10,722 nt of DNA from Planctomycetota bacterium (GTDB lineage Bacteria > Planctomycetota > Phycisphaerae > WQYP01), in assembly GCA_021816165.1 (NCBI GenBank), contig JAKAYZ010000018.1, forward strand, positions 1 through 10,722. The letters are read 5' to 3'. The translations under genes were made by a program, and so were the position numbers. Each line of letters begins with the position of its first letter. Position 1 is the first letter of the stretch. Under the pieces are notes generated by a model. The model saw only the letters and a program-made list of their open reading frames with translations. It did no database searches and was not told the DNA's origin. Below are positions 1-6,576 of this stretch, one piece after another.

Positions 1-648
1 GGTATTTTGGCCTTGCGCAAATTGCATACCCGGCTGCCCGTTGTTCATATAACCGAACGACGGCGACATATTGGTCTTTGCAGCCAGAATGGCGATTACC
101 TTCCAGAATGGAGCATTTTTTACATCCAGCGAAACCGTCGATGCGGTATTGGAGTTCCAGAAATTGGCGGTGGTACCCGCTTGCTTGCAGACGTCCATAA
201 TCGCCGTGGTGGCCGGTACGTTTTTCAACTTAAGCGTGATAAGCGGCCCCCGCATCAGGTCTGCTTTTGCAATGGCTCGCAGGTCGCGCCGCAGCAGATG
301 CCGCATCTCCGGCGTGGTCAGGCCTTTGAGCGCCGCTTTCAGGTACGGCATTACCGGGTCGCCCATGGCCAGAAGTTCATGCGCCGCCCTTTCTCGTACC
401 GCGTACCGGCCACTGCCCAACGCCTTGATGTCCGCCTTGATCTTGGCAGCATCCGCCTTGGGCGGCGCAGGGTAGCTTAATTTAGCCGATGCGTGCCCTT
501 TGCCTGGCTTCGGAGCGGGGGCCGGAATCATCGGCCCACCCGGTTGGATGTTGGTCGGATTGAGTATGATCATCCTGGCCTGCAACCCCTCTGAAATCGC
601 CATCGAAAGGCCCACGGCCAAAATCGCCATTGGTACCGAATGCTTCAT
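1..648 (-). CDS. Secreted protein with HEAT-like helices and STN-like domain, partial (3' end beyond left edge)
   Basis: The frame runs open from an ATG at 646-648 to the left edge, giving 216 residues without a stop, so the C-terminus is missing. Residues 1-24 look like a Sec signal peptide (Lys2, then a hydrophobic stretch from about 7 to 18, ending GLQA). Residues 30-65 are a Pro/Gly/Ala/Lys-rich linker. Residues 66-128 resemble a HEAT-like helical pair (pattern VRERAAHELLAMGDPVMPYL, then an Arg-rich helix), of a kind common in planctomycete proteins. Residues 134-200 resemble a secretin/TonB short N-terminal (STN) domain: LITLKLKNVPATTAI, then VSLDVKNAPFWKVIAIL. I infer a periplasmic or envelope protein; the missing part decides whether it is a receptor, secretin-like protein or repeat protein. 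The start has a GGGGGCG site 4 nt upstream. An in-frame ATG at 768 would add 40 residues but would bury the signal peptide, so I reject it. The gene lies 145 nt downstream of the two-TM gene on the same strand. Confidence 0.75.
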   Translation of the reverse strand, partial: MKHSVPMAILAVGLSMAISEGLQARMIILNPTNIQPGGPMIPAPAPKPGKGHASAKLSYPAPPKADAAKIKADIKALGSGRYAVRERAAHELLAMGDPVMPYLKAALKGLTTPEMRHLLRRDLRAIAKADLMRGPLITLKLKNVPATTAIMDVCKQAGTTANFWNSNTASTVSLDVKNAPFWKVIAILAAKTNMSPSFGYMNNGQPGMQFAQGQNT

Positions 649-793
649 TTTACGCCCCCAGGAAACCAAACTGCCCGTTACGTCTTCATCGAAATCGAAC
701 TCTACGCTTTTACTCTGACTGATGCAACTCCCGCCCATCTGCATTGTGCCCGGCCCGCCGCAATCCATGTTATGACTCGGACAGGCTCCTTGG

Positions 794-1393
794 CTATTGC
801 CCCGATGTATCCTCCTCAATGACGGCCGGCGCTTCGGCATCGCCCGCTGGTTCAGCCGCGACGGCCCCTTCCGCCGGCGGTGCGCTGGTCGGCGCACCCG
901 CCAACGGTACCTGCCCCTGATACTGCCGGATACCCACGCACAAATCGGAATAGAACCGCGCAAATTTGGCCTTTGAAAGCGTTGTCCTGATCTCATGCGG
1001 TCGACCGGCACGGACAATAAATAACCGGTGCGGCGGGTTAAGAATTGTGAACACCGTCCAGCTACTGAGTATCGGTAGCGGCCACCCAAATAATACCAAC
1101 AGCACGATCTTGCCTTGCACGGAGTATGCGCTTATCACGAAGAGGGTACATATCGCGGCGTCGATCATAAATAACAGCAGACCCAATACCAGCCAACCGG
1201 ACAAACGTCGCGCCTGGGCTACATAGATTCGCTCAATCCGGTTGAAGAGTATCCGTCGCATGGTATCGCGGTACCCGCTACTTGAAAGCAGCAGCAGATG
1301 ATCGGATTCAATCATGGCCCGCTGCGTCCCGAATCCGCGCGAAATTACCCACAATTTTGGCTTGGGTTTTGGTGTTGATGTTTTTTCTGCCAT
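794..1393 (-). CDS. Two-TM membrane protein with PH-like sequence, function unknown
   Basis: 199 residues. A Lys/Pro-rich N-terminus (1-14) is followed by a beta-rich stretch (about 27-60) containing LLLLSSSGYRDTMRRILF and RIERIYV. This resembles the first half of a bacterial PH-like domain, with residues 117-138 (NPPHRLFIVRAGRPHEI) as a possible second half. Two membrane segments (about 67-88 and 96-116) form a hairpin between these halves, so both would lie on the same, probably cytoplasmic, side. The C-terminus (about 160-199) is Ala/Pro/Glu-rich and looks disordered. The ATG follows the TAA stop of the upstream gene with no intervening base, and a GGGGC site sits inside that gene's end, so the two are very probably co-transcribed and translationally coupled. 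No enzyme motif is visible. The PH-like assignment is pattern-based and tentative; the membrane topology is more secure. Confidence 0.8.
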   Translation of the reverse strand: MAEKTSTPKPKPKLWVISRGFGTQRAMIESDHLLLLSSSGYRDTMRRILFNRIERIYVAQARRLSGWLVLGLLLFMIDAAICTLFVISAYSVQGKIVLLVLFGWPLPILSSWTVFTILNPPHRLFIVRAGRPHEIRTTLSKAKFARFYSDLCVGIRQYQGQVPLAGAPTSAPPAEGAVAAEPAGDAEAPAVIEEDTSGQ

Positions 1394-2032
1394 TTATGCC
1401 CCAAAAAGTGGATAGGCCCTCAAGAGAATGTTGCCCCAAAAAAGTAAACCCAGCGCCGCCCAGATTACCAGCCCTGCAAGCATTACCGGTAGCTTCCATC
1501 CGCTGACCACACGTCGGTAAAGCTCGTTGCCTTGCCGCATGCGAATAAGTTTTGCCCAGTAAATAAATGCCACAGGCACCCAGACAAATGATAAAAAAAG
1601 CATGATAACGGTGATGGGAAAAACAAGGGTAAACGCCAGTAGATGCCACACCAGACGGTCGGGCCGAGGCAACGAACTCGCAAACCGCTCAGACAATACG
1701 GCCTCGCCGGCCGCGGAATCCAGAAACTGCACACTGTAGGTGGCCCCATCAATATCTACTGCACACAGGGCGCAGATGTAATTGCCCGTACCGGCACATT
1801 CCGCCACCGCACGATTTTCCGGGTGATGCGCGCAGATGGCGTGCTGCTCAGACGCCGTATCCACCCGGTCCACCGATGGCTCTAACGGCGTGAATTCATC
1901 TACATGAAAGTTCAAATCGTGCCGCACGCAGAACCATCCTTTATCGCGCCGCTGTGCCGGACTTCGACACCCGGCAATCGGACATGGCAGAGCCGATGGC
2001 AACTCCGCACTGCCTGCAGGAACCTGCGTCAT
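1394..2032 (-). CDS. B-box-like zinc-finger membrane protein
   Basis: 212 residues. Two potential zinc sites lie in the soluble N-terminal half. The first is Cys17, Cys22, Cys35, His38. The second is B-box-like: Cys67, His69/His70, Cys79, Cys87, Cys90, with the pattern CAHHPENRAVAEC then CALC. Membrane segments follow at about 128-158 and 181-203, with a basic loop between (KLIRMRQGNELYRR). B-box-like zinc modules fused to membrane segments are found in PVC bacteria, usually without known function, and are often taken to mediate protein contacts. Start ATG at 2030-2032 has GAGGTG 7 nt upstream. It is the first gene of a minus-strand group. Its TAA stop is immediately followed by the ATG of the PH-like membrane protein, which suggests the two products form one membrane complex. 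That partnership is inference. Confidence 0.85.
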   Translation of the reverse strand: MTQVPAGSAELPSALPCPIAGCRSPAQRRDKGWFCVRHDLNFHVDEFTPLEPSVDRVDTASEQHAICAHHPENRAVAECAGTGNYICALCAVDIDGATYSVQFLDSAAGEAVLSERFASSLPRPDRLVWHLLAFTLVFPITVIMLFLSFVWVPVAFIYWAKLIRMRQGNELYRRVVSGWKLPVMLAGLVIWAALGLLFWGNILLRAYPLFGA

Positions 2033-2240
2033 GCGTTATCACCTCGCACTTTCCCGCTCACCCCCGGGGTACAATCTTGCTTGGCAACACCAACTGGTAT
2101 TTTCAACCCTAGGTTACTGATTCCCCCGCACCCCTGCAACCAAAGCATTCTGCGAAAATCCCGAAGGCAAGCCGCCAGCCACGCCCCGCGCATGGAGCCA
2201 TCTTTTCTTTTACACTATGGTTGCACGGGGCCGACACACT

Positions 2241-2269
2241 TTAAGCCCGGGCATCATCTTGCCGATAAT
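2241..2269 (+). promoter_or_regulatory. Candidate sigma-70-type promoter for the response regulator
   Basis: TTAAGC (2241-2246) and GATAAT (2264-2269) are separated by 17 bases. The -10 box matches consensus at five of six positions and the -35 box at about three. It lies 50 bases before the start codon. The rest of the divergent 287-bp gap (2033-2319) shows no gene I can support and no convincing promoter for the minus-strand genes. Confidence 0.3.
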
Positions 2270-2319
2270 GCTGTTAAGGCGGCGGGCTCCCGGGTTGGCC
2301 GTCAGGCGGAAAGGTTTTC

Positions 2320-3339
2320 ATGCGCGTACTACTGGCGGATTCCAATCGGCTCAGCATTCGTCTGATAAAAAAGCATCTCGTCGCCGCCGGCTTTGAAGTT
2401 CTCGTGACCGATTCCTCTGAAGAGGCGGAAAACATCGTACGCGAGGGTCTCTGCCGACTGGTTCTGGTGGATTGGAATCTGGACGGCCCCGAAGCTGGAT
2501 TAAAATTATGCCAAACGATTCGGCATGAAGAGATGTGGGGCTACATCTACCTCATTTTACTGACGGAAAATAATGATTCACAAGATCGCGTCCGCGGGCT
2601 TAACTTCGGTGCCGATGAATTTCTGCACCGCCCGTTTGACCCCGACGAACTTGTCGCCCGGGTGCGGGCTGGAGAACGTGTGCTCTCCCTCGATACCCGC
2701 AACGTTGCCATTTTTGCCATGGCCAAATTGGCGGAATCGCGTGATCCGGAATCCGGCATGCATCTTGAGCGGGTGCAAAATTATTCGCGCCTTCTCGCCC
2801 AGGAATTGGCCCTCACCCCCGACCACCATCAGACGATCAATGCCAACTTCATCCGCTGGGTTTATCTCACCAGTCCGCTGCACGATATCGGCAAGGTGGC
2901 CATCCCCGATTATGTCCTTCTCAAGCCCGGCCGCCTGACCGACCGCGAATTCACCCTGATGAAAACCCACACCACACTCGGTGCCAACACCATCGATATC
3001 GCCCTGCGGCGCTTTCCTGAAGCCCAGTTTCTTCAAATTGCGCGTGAAATCACCGCTACCCATCATGAACGCATCGACGGTACCGGCTACCCCATGCAGT
3101 TGCGCGGCGAAGGAATACCGCTAAGCGGCCGCATCGTCGCCCTGGCCGACGTGTATGACGCCCTTACCTCGCGCCGTCTGTACAAAGACGCCTTCAGCCA
3201 TGAGGTGGCCAAGTCTATTATTCTCTCCGCCGGCGGCACGCAGTTTGATCCGCAGGTAATTGCCGCCTTTTTACGGATTGAAGATTCCATCCACGCCGTG
3301 CGCGAAAGATTCTCCGAGCGTCCCGCCCTGATCACCTGA
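2320..3339 (+). CDS. Two-component response regulator with HD-GYP domain (predicted c-di-GMP phosphodiesterase, RpfG-like)
   Basis: 339 residues, cytosolic. Residues 1-123 are a receiver domain with Asp51 as the predicted phosphorylation site (LVLVDWNLDG), Asp7 as one acidic-pocket residue and Thr82 as the switch threonine. Two usual residues differ: the second acidic-pocket position is Ser8 and the conserved Lys before Pro-Phe is Arg104. Residues about 128-330 form an HD-GYP domain with its signature residues: Glu144 and His148, His188-Asp189 with Lys192 (HDIGK), His217, His248-His249, the GYP motif at 256-258 (HHERIDGTGYP), and Asp277 (LADVYDALTSRRLYK). Such proteins hydrolyse cyclic di-GMP to pGpG or GMP under control of a sensor kinase. 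No kinase lies in the window. The start ATG has GGAAAGG 5 nt upstream. It is a lone plus-strand gene between two minus-strand groups. The family call is very secure; the activating input is unknown. Confidence 0.97.
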   Translation: MRVLLADSNRLSIRLIKKHLVAAGFEVLVTDSSEEAENIVREGLCRLVLVDWNLDGPEAGLKLCQTIRHEEMWGYIYLILLTENNDSQDRVRGLNFGADEFLHRPFDPDELVARVRAGERVLSLDTRNVAIFAMAKLAESRDPESGMHLERVQNYSRLLAQELALTPDHHQTINANFIRWVYLTSPLHDIGKVAIPDYVLLKPGRLTDREFTLMKTHTTLGANTIDIALRRFPEAQFLQIAREITATHHERIDGTGYPMQLRGEGIPLSGRIVALADVYDALTSRRLYKDAFSHEVAKSIILSAGGTQFDPQVIAAFLRIEDSIHAVRERFSERPALIT

Positions 3340-3361
3340 TGCCACCGTTGCCGTCGCCGGC

Positions 3362-3395
3362 TAAAAAAATAATATAAAATCATGCGGCAAGCCGC
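3362..3395 (-). terminator. Candidate Rho-independent terminator of the hydrolase gene
   Basis: On the minus strand, just past the hydrolase stop, GCGG-CTTG-CCGC (3384-3395) can form a 4-bp stem with a CUUG loop, followed by a T-rich tract with a run of seven Ts. The stem is short and the T-tract starts a few bases late, so this is a moderate call. No matching signal ends the convergent response-regulator gene on the plus strand. Confidence 0.4.
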
Positions 3396-3399
3396 TGGC

Positions 3400-4158
3400 C
3401 TATTGATAATCGGCCGTGCTGGCCGGTGGTGCCGCCTCCATATGCCGCAGCAGGTGCGAAAATATTTCACGCCACGCCTCCCGCGCGCACGCCGGATGGT
3501 AATACGCCGGCCGGTCGCTCATAAACCCGTGGCCCGCCGGATAGGTTTCCAGCGCAAACGGCCGCTGATGTTCGCCCAGCTTGCTTACAATGCGGGCGTG
3601 CTCGGCTGGCGGTATGTGCGCATCCTGATTGCCGTAAATAAAGAGCAATCCGGCTGACAGGGCGGCGATATCGTTCCTTGCGATGGGTACCGGACGGCCA
3701 CGCTTGTCGGTTGTACCCTCCGCCCCAATGCCGCCGCCGTAGCAGCACACGGCCACATCCACCTGTTGCCCAAGTTCACACGCCCCGATAAACGCCAGTC
3801 GTCCGCCCATGCAAAACCCCAGCAGTCCCACCGGCTGCCCGACTCCCTGCGGTTGCTGATGCGCCCATTGAATAACATTTTTAATTATCCCCACCGAGCC
3901 ATCATCGCCGCACGCCGCTACCGCTGCCATCGCCCCTGGCATGTCGCCATAGTCAATCACCCGGCCTTGAAATAAATCGGGTGCGACGGCAAAGAAACCA
4001 TGCGACGCCACGTGCGATACCACATCATCCCAGTGTCCGTTAAGCCCGAATGCCTCATGCAGGATAACCACAATCGGCGCTTTCTCCGCCGGTGCCGCCA
4101 CCGAAATCATCACCCCTGAATCCAGCTTCAGTCGCTGTGCTTTGATACCGGTGGTCAT
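3400..4158 (-). CDS. Dienelactone hydrolase family protein (alpha/beta hydrolase)
   Basis: 252 residues from the ATG at 4156-4158. Family marks in order: HEAFGL with Glu35, the residue that in dienelactone hydrolase tunes the nucleophile; PDLF at about 60-63; nucleophile elbow GFCMGG with Cys116; YGNQDAHIP with catalytic Asp179; and YPAGHGF with catalytic His210. The Cys-Asp-His triad is complete. The founding enzyme opens dienelactone rings in chlorocatechol breakdown, but most homologues have unknown ester or lactone substrates, so no substrate is assigned. The length fits the family. The frame can be extended 15 bases to a TTG (4173), but there only an A/T-rich tract precedes it, whereas the ATG has AAAGG 8 nt upstream. 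It is third in the dehydrogenase-tpx-hydrolase row, 99 nt after tpx. Confidence 0.93.
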   Translation of the reverse strand: MTTGIKAQRLKLDSGVMISVAAPAEKAPIVVILHEAFGLNGHWDDVVSHVASHGFFAVAPDLFQGRVIDYGDMPGAMAAVAACGDDGSVGIIKNVIQWAHQQPQGVGQPVGLLGFCMGGRLAFIGACELGQQVDVAVCCYGGGIGAEGTTDKRGRPVPIARNDIAALSAGLLFIYGNQDAHIPPAEHARIVSKLGEHQRPFALETYPAGHGFMSDRPAYYHPACAREAWREIFSHLLRHMEAAPPASTADYQ

Positions 4159-4173
4159 CCATCTGCCTTTCAA

Positions 4174-4229
4174 TAAAAAAAAATAAAAACAATATGCAGG
4201 ACGCAGGCGCTCTTTGTATCCCGCCTGCG
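4174..4229 (-). terminator. Hairpin and T-tract between tpx and the hydrolase gene
   Basis: On the minus strand after the tpx stop, CGCAGGCG and CGCCTGCG (4222-4229 and 4202-4209) form a perfect 8-bp stem with a 12-nt loop. A tract of about 15 Ts broken by one A follows (4174-4189). Twelve bases separate stem from tract, longer than usual for an intrinsic terminator. The spacer repeats CCTGC, which could compete for the left arm. It may end most transcripts after tpx and lower hydrolase expression. Confidence 0.45.
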
Positions 4230-4257
4230 CGCATCGCGTGTTTACTTTGCGACCGTC

Positions 4258-4758
4258 TTACCGGGCCGCCGCCAAAGCTGCCGCGTAGTTGGGCTCCTGT
4301 GCAATCTCCGGTACCAATTCGGTGTACGTCACCTTGCCGCTGGCATCCAGCACGACAATGCTGCGCGCCAGCAGCCCCGCCATGCCCCCATCCAGAATCC
4401 GCACACCGAGCTTCTGGCCAAATTCCGGATGCCGAAACGCCGACGCCGTATGCACGTTCTTTATCCCCTCGGCCCCGCAAAAACGGTTCAGCGCAAAAGG
4501 TAAATCCATCGATACACACAGCACCGTCACATCCTTAAGCCCGGCCGCGTCCTGATTAAAATGCCGCACCGACGCCGAACATACACTCGTATCAATACTT
4601 GGAAATATATTGAGTATCAGCCGCTTGCCGGCAAAGCTGCTCAGTGCCGCATCGGTCAAATCCGCCTTGGTTACCTTGATGTCACTTAAATCCGTGCCCG
4701 CCTTTGGCAATTCGCCCACCGTATGCAGAGGGTTGCCCTTGAGAGTTATTTTCGCCAT
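4258..4758 (-). CDS. tpx: Thiol peroxidase (Tpx, atypical 2-Cys peroxiredoxin)
   Basis: 166 residues. Tpx reduces hydrogen peroxide and organic, especially lipid, hydroperoxides using thioredoxin as electron donor. The sequence follows the family end to end: KGNPLHTVGELPKAG at the start; NIFPSIDTSVCSASVR with peroxidatic Cys60 and the Thr57 before it; VLCVSMDLPFALNRFCG with resolving Cys94; Cys81 at the non-catalytic third position; and LARSIVVLD carrying the conserved Arg near the active site. The start is the ATG at 4756-4758, with GGAG 5 nt upstream, matching the family N-terminus. The frame can extend 30 bases to a TTG (4788), but that overlaps the preceding gene's stop and has no family support. 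It begins 26 nt after the alcohol dehydrogenase stop, so the two are probably one transcript. Confidence 0.97.
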   Translation of the reverse strand: MAKITLKGNPLHTVGELPKAGTDLSDIKVTKADLTDAALSSFAGKRLILNIFPSIDTSVCSASVRHFNQDAAGLKDVTVLCVSMDLPFALNRFCGAEGIKNVHTASAFRHPEFGQKLGVRILDGGMAGLLARSIVVLDASGKVTYTELVPEIAQEPNYAAALAAAR

Positions 4759-4784
4759 GGTTACTCCAATACTTACCTTGTTCG

Positions 4785-5801
4785 TCAAGCCATTTTCAGC
4801 ACGGCCCGGAATCGAACCTTTCCGGACATCATATGCTCAAAGGCGTCCGCCGCCTTCTCCAACGGAAACTCTTCTACCATAACCTGCGTTTTTGTTAAAG
4901 CTGCAAACTCCAGACACTCCTGCGAGTCCATGGCATGTCCGCTTGGCCACCCCATGATGCTTTTACGCTTCATAATCAATTCCACCGGCGTAACGGGTAT
5001 CGGATCACTCCCCGCGCCCACCACCACCAATTTACCGCCCGCACCCAATGCCTCCACCAGCGGGTGCATCGTCTTGGAATCCGGTGCTGTGGCCAGTATC
5101 ACCGCCGCTCCACCCAGTTTCCGCAATGCCCGGCTCGGCGGCTCGGCCGATGTGTCAATGTACTCATGCGCCCCCAGTTTTGCTGCCATCTCACGCTTGC
5201 TGCCCGATGTCGATATAGCCACCACATGAAACCCCATCGCCCGCGCAAACTGAATGCCCAGATGACCCAAGCCTCCCAGCCCCTGCACGCCTACCACATC
5301 GCCCGGCTTGGCACCGCTGTGCCGCAATGCGTTAAATGTCGTCACCCCGGCACACAGCAGGGGGGCACCTGCCACGGAGTCGAGTCCATCTGGCACCCGT
5401 GCCAAGGCATCCTGCGGGGCCACCATATACTGGGCATAACCGCCATCATAAGATATGCCGCACACCTTCCCCTTGTCGCAGGTTATAAAATCGCCGCGGC
5501 GGCAACTGTCGCATACAAAACACTGCCCTCCATGCCAACCCACCCCCACACGCTGCCCCGGGGAAAAGGTCTTTACCTCCGGTCCCACGGCATCCACCAC
5601 ACCGATGATCTCATGCCCCGGCACACGCGGATATTTAATCCCCGGAAACGTCCCTTCCTTTACCATCACGTCGCTATGACATACGCCGCACGCCTCTACC
5701 TTGACCCGCACCAGATTGCCAACCGCCTCCGGTATGGGCTTTTCCACCAGTTCAAAATTGCCCTTGGCCTTGCCGATCTGCGCCGCTAACATCGTTCCCA
5801 T
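4785..5801 (-). CDS. Zinc-dependent alcohol dehydrogenase, probably NADP(H)-dependent
   Basis: 338 residues, a medium-chain dehydrogenase/reductase that interconverts alcohols and aldehydes. Catalytic zinc ligands: Cys41 (CGVCHSD), His63 with Glu64 (PGHE) and Cys150 (LLCAGVT). Structural zinc: Cys94, Cys97, Cys100 and Cys108 (CFVCDSC then C). The Rossmann motif GLGGLG is at 174-179. The second strand ends in STS followed by Lys202-Arg203 instead of an acidic residue, a pattern of NADP(H)-using YahK/cinnamyl-alcohol-dehydrogenase-like enzymes, so an aldehyde-reductase role is plausible. The ATG at 5799-5801 has AAGGAG 5 nt upstream. A GTG six bases earlier overlaps that site and is unlikely to be used. 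It is the first gene of the group with tpx and the hydrolase, suggesting joint detoxification of reactive aldehydes and peroxides. The substrate cannot be read from sequence. Confidence 0.95.
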   Translation of the reverse strand: MGTMLAAQIGKAKGNFELVEKPIPEAVGNLVRVKVEACGVCHSDVMVKEGTFPGIKYPRVPGHEIIGVVDAVGPEVKTFSPGQRVGVGWHGGQCFVCDSCRRGDFITCDKGKVCGISYDGGYAQYMVAPQDALARVPDGLDSVAGAPLLCAGVTTFNALRHSGAKPGDVVGVQGLGGLGHLGIQFARAMGFHVVAISTSGSKREMAAKLGAHEYIDTSAEPPSRALRKLGGAAVILATAPDSKTMHPLVEALGAGGKLVVVGAGSDPIPVTPVELIMKRKSIMGWPSGHAMDSQECLEFAALTKTQVMVEEFPLEKAADAFEHMMSGKVRFRAVLKMA

Positions 5802-5823
5802 GTTCACTCCTTAAAAATGGTTC

Positions 5824-5850
5824 ATATTAAAATCGAGTCTTCATCGACAA
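5824..5850 (-). promoter_or_regulatory. Candidate promoter of the dehydrogenase-tpx-hydrolase group
   Basis: On the minus strand TTGTCG (5845-5850) and TAATAT (5824-5829) are separated by 15 bases. Each box matches the sigma-70 consensus at four of six positions. The spacer is short. It would give a leader of under 20 nt carrying the AAGGAG site of the dehydrogenase. Confidence 0.25.
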
Positions 5851-5982
5851 CCCTCTATCGTAGGCACCCCGCCCGGCCCACGCCAATTGCCATACCGCAT
5901 AGCCACCGCCCACGCCCCTGCCATCCGCGGTCATCCCAACCACTTTACCCTTCTGCCTCCGCCCACTGTAAACTATGGCACG

Positions 5983-6549
5983 ATGAACAGCGTTGAACCA
6001 TACCGCATTCGCCGGGCTGATGGATTTTGGCGGGCGGATAACGCCAGCATCTGCGGCCACGTCGTGATCGGCGAAGATTGCAGCATCTGGTTTGGAGCCG
6101 TCATCCGTGGTGATGTGGCCCGCATCACCCTTGGCCGCCGCACCAACATACAGGACGGCGTCATCATTCATTGCGATTCCGGGGTTGATCAAACCATCGG
6201 CGACCAGGTTACCGCCGGCCATGGGGCCGTGCTGCATGGGGCCCGTGTCGGCCATCGCGTGCTTATCGGCATGAATGCCGTCCTGCTTGGCCGCACCGTG
6301 GTGGAGGACGATGCCATCATCGCTGCCGGTGCCGTGGTGTCGCCCGGTATGCATGTGCCTGCCGGGATGGTGGCCATGGGCGTACCGGCCAAAATTGTCC
6401 GCCCCGTCCGACCGCAGGAACGCATCGACAATCTTGCCAATAACGACCACTATGTGCAGCTTGCCGCCGACCATTGCCTGCATCCGGAAACATATTATCC
6501 CGCGTCGTTGGGCTACCATCCGCCCCACCCGGTTCCGCACAAAAAATAA
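5983..6549 (+). CDS. Gamma-class carbonic anhydrase family protein (YrdA/PaaY-like)
   Basis: 188 residues, a left-handed parallel beta-helix of hexapeptide repeats that would trimerise. Metal ligands of the gamma class are present: His63 (VIIHCD), His80 and His85 (AGHGAVLHG). Arg42 and Asp44 (VIRGDV) and Gln57-Asp58 (NIQDG) are the usual conserved partners. The C-terminal helix starts near residue 145 (VPAKIVRPVRPQER). Homologues bind zinc or iron; some hydrate CO2, many have undefined roles. The frame continues upstream to a TTG at 5887, but that extension is Pro/His-rich and unlike the family, and homologues start near the ATG at 5983. That ATG lacks a convincing Shine-Dalgarno site. It is divergent from the dehydrogenase group and is followed 27 nt later by a four-TM gene. 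Family call secure; catalytic activity likely but not proven. Confidence 0.95.
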   Translation: MNSVEPYRIRRADGFWRADNASICGHVVIGEDCSIWFGAVIRGDVARITLGRRTNIQDGVIIHCDSGVDQTIGDQVTAGHGAVLHGARVGHRVLIGMNAVLLGRTVVEDDAIIAAGAVVSPGMHVPAGMVAMGVPAKIVRPVRPQERIDNLANNDHYVQLAADHCLHPETYYPASLGYHPPHPVPHKK

Positions 6550-6576
6550 TACTTCTATATTACTGGAGCATCCCCA

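Noticed and set aside
7..480. Long plus-strand open frames at 7-480 and 71-475
   Set aside because: They are antisense to the partial secreted protein, whose signal peptide, HEAT-like and STN-like features and ribosome-binding site are clear on the minus strand.
649..768. 40-residue N-terminal extension of the left-edge protein from an ATG at 768
   Set aside because: It would bury a good signal peptide, and the start at 648 has a better ribosome-binding site.
2578..3066. 162-residue minus-strand frame within the response regulator
   Set aside because: Antisense to conserved HD-GYP motifs.
4935..5789. 284-residue plus-strand open frame
   Set aside because: Antisense shadow of the alcohol dehydrogenase, which has full zinc and Rossmann motifs.
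5827..6540. 237-residue minus-strand open frame opposite the carbonic anhydrase
   Set aside because: It is rich in His, Gly and Asp as an antisense image of the hexapeptide repeats. The plus strand has all gamma carbonic anhydrase ligands.
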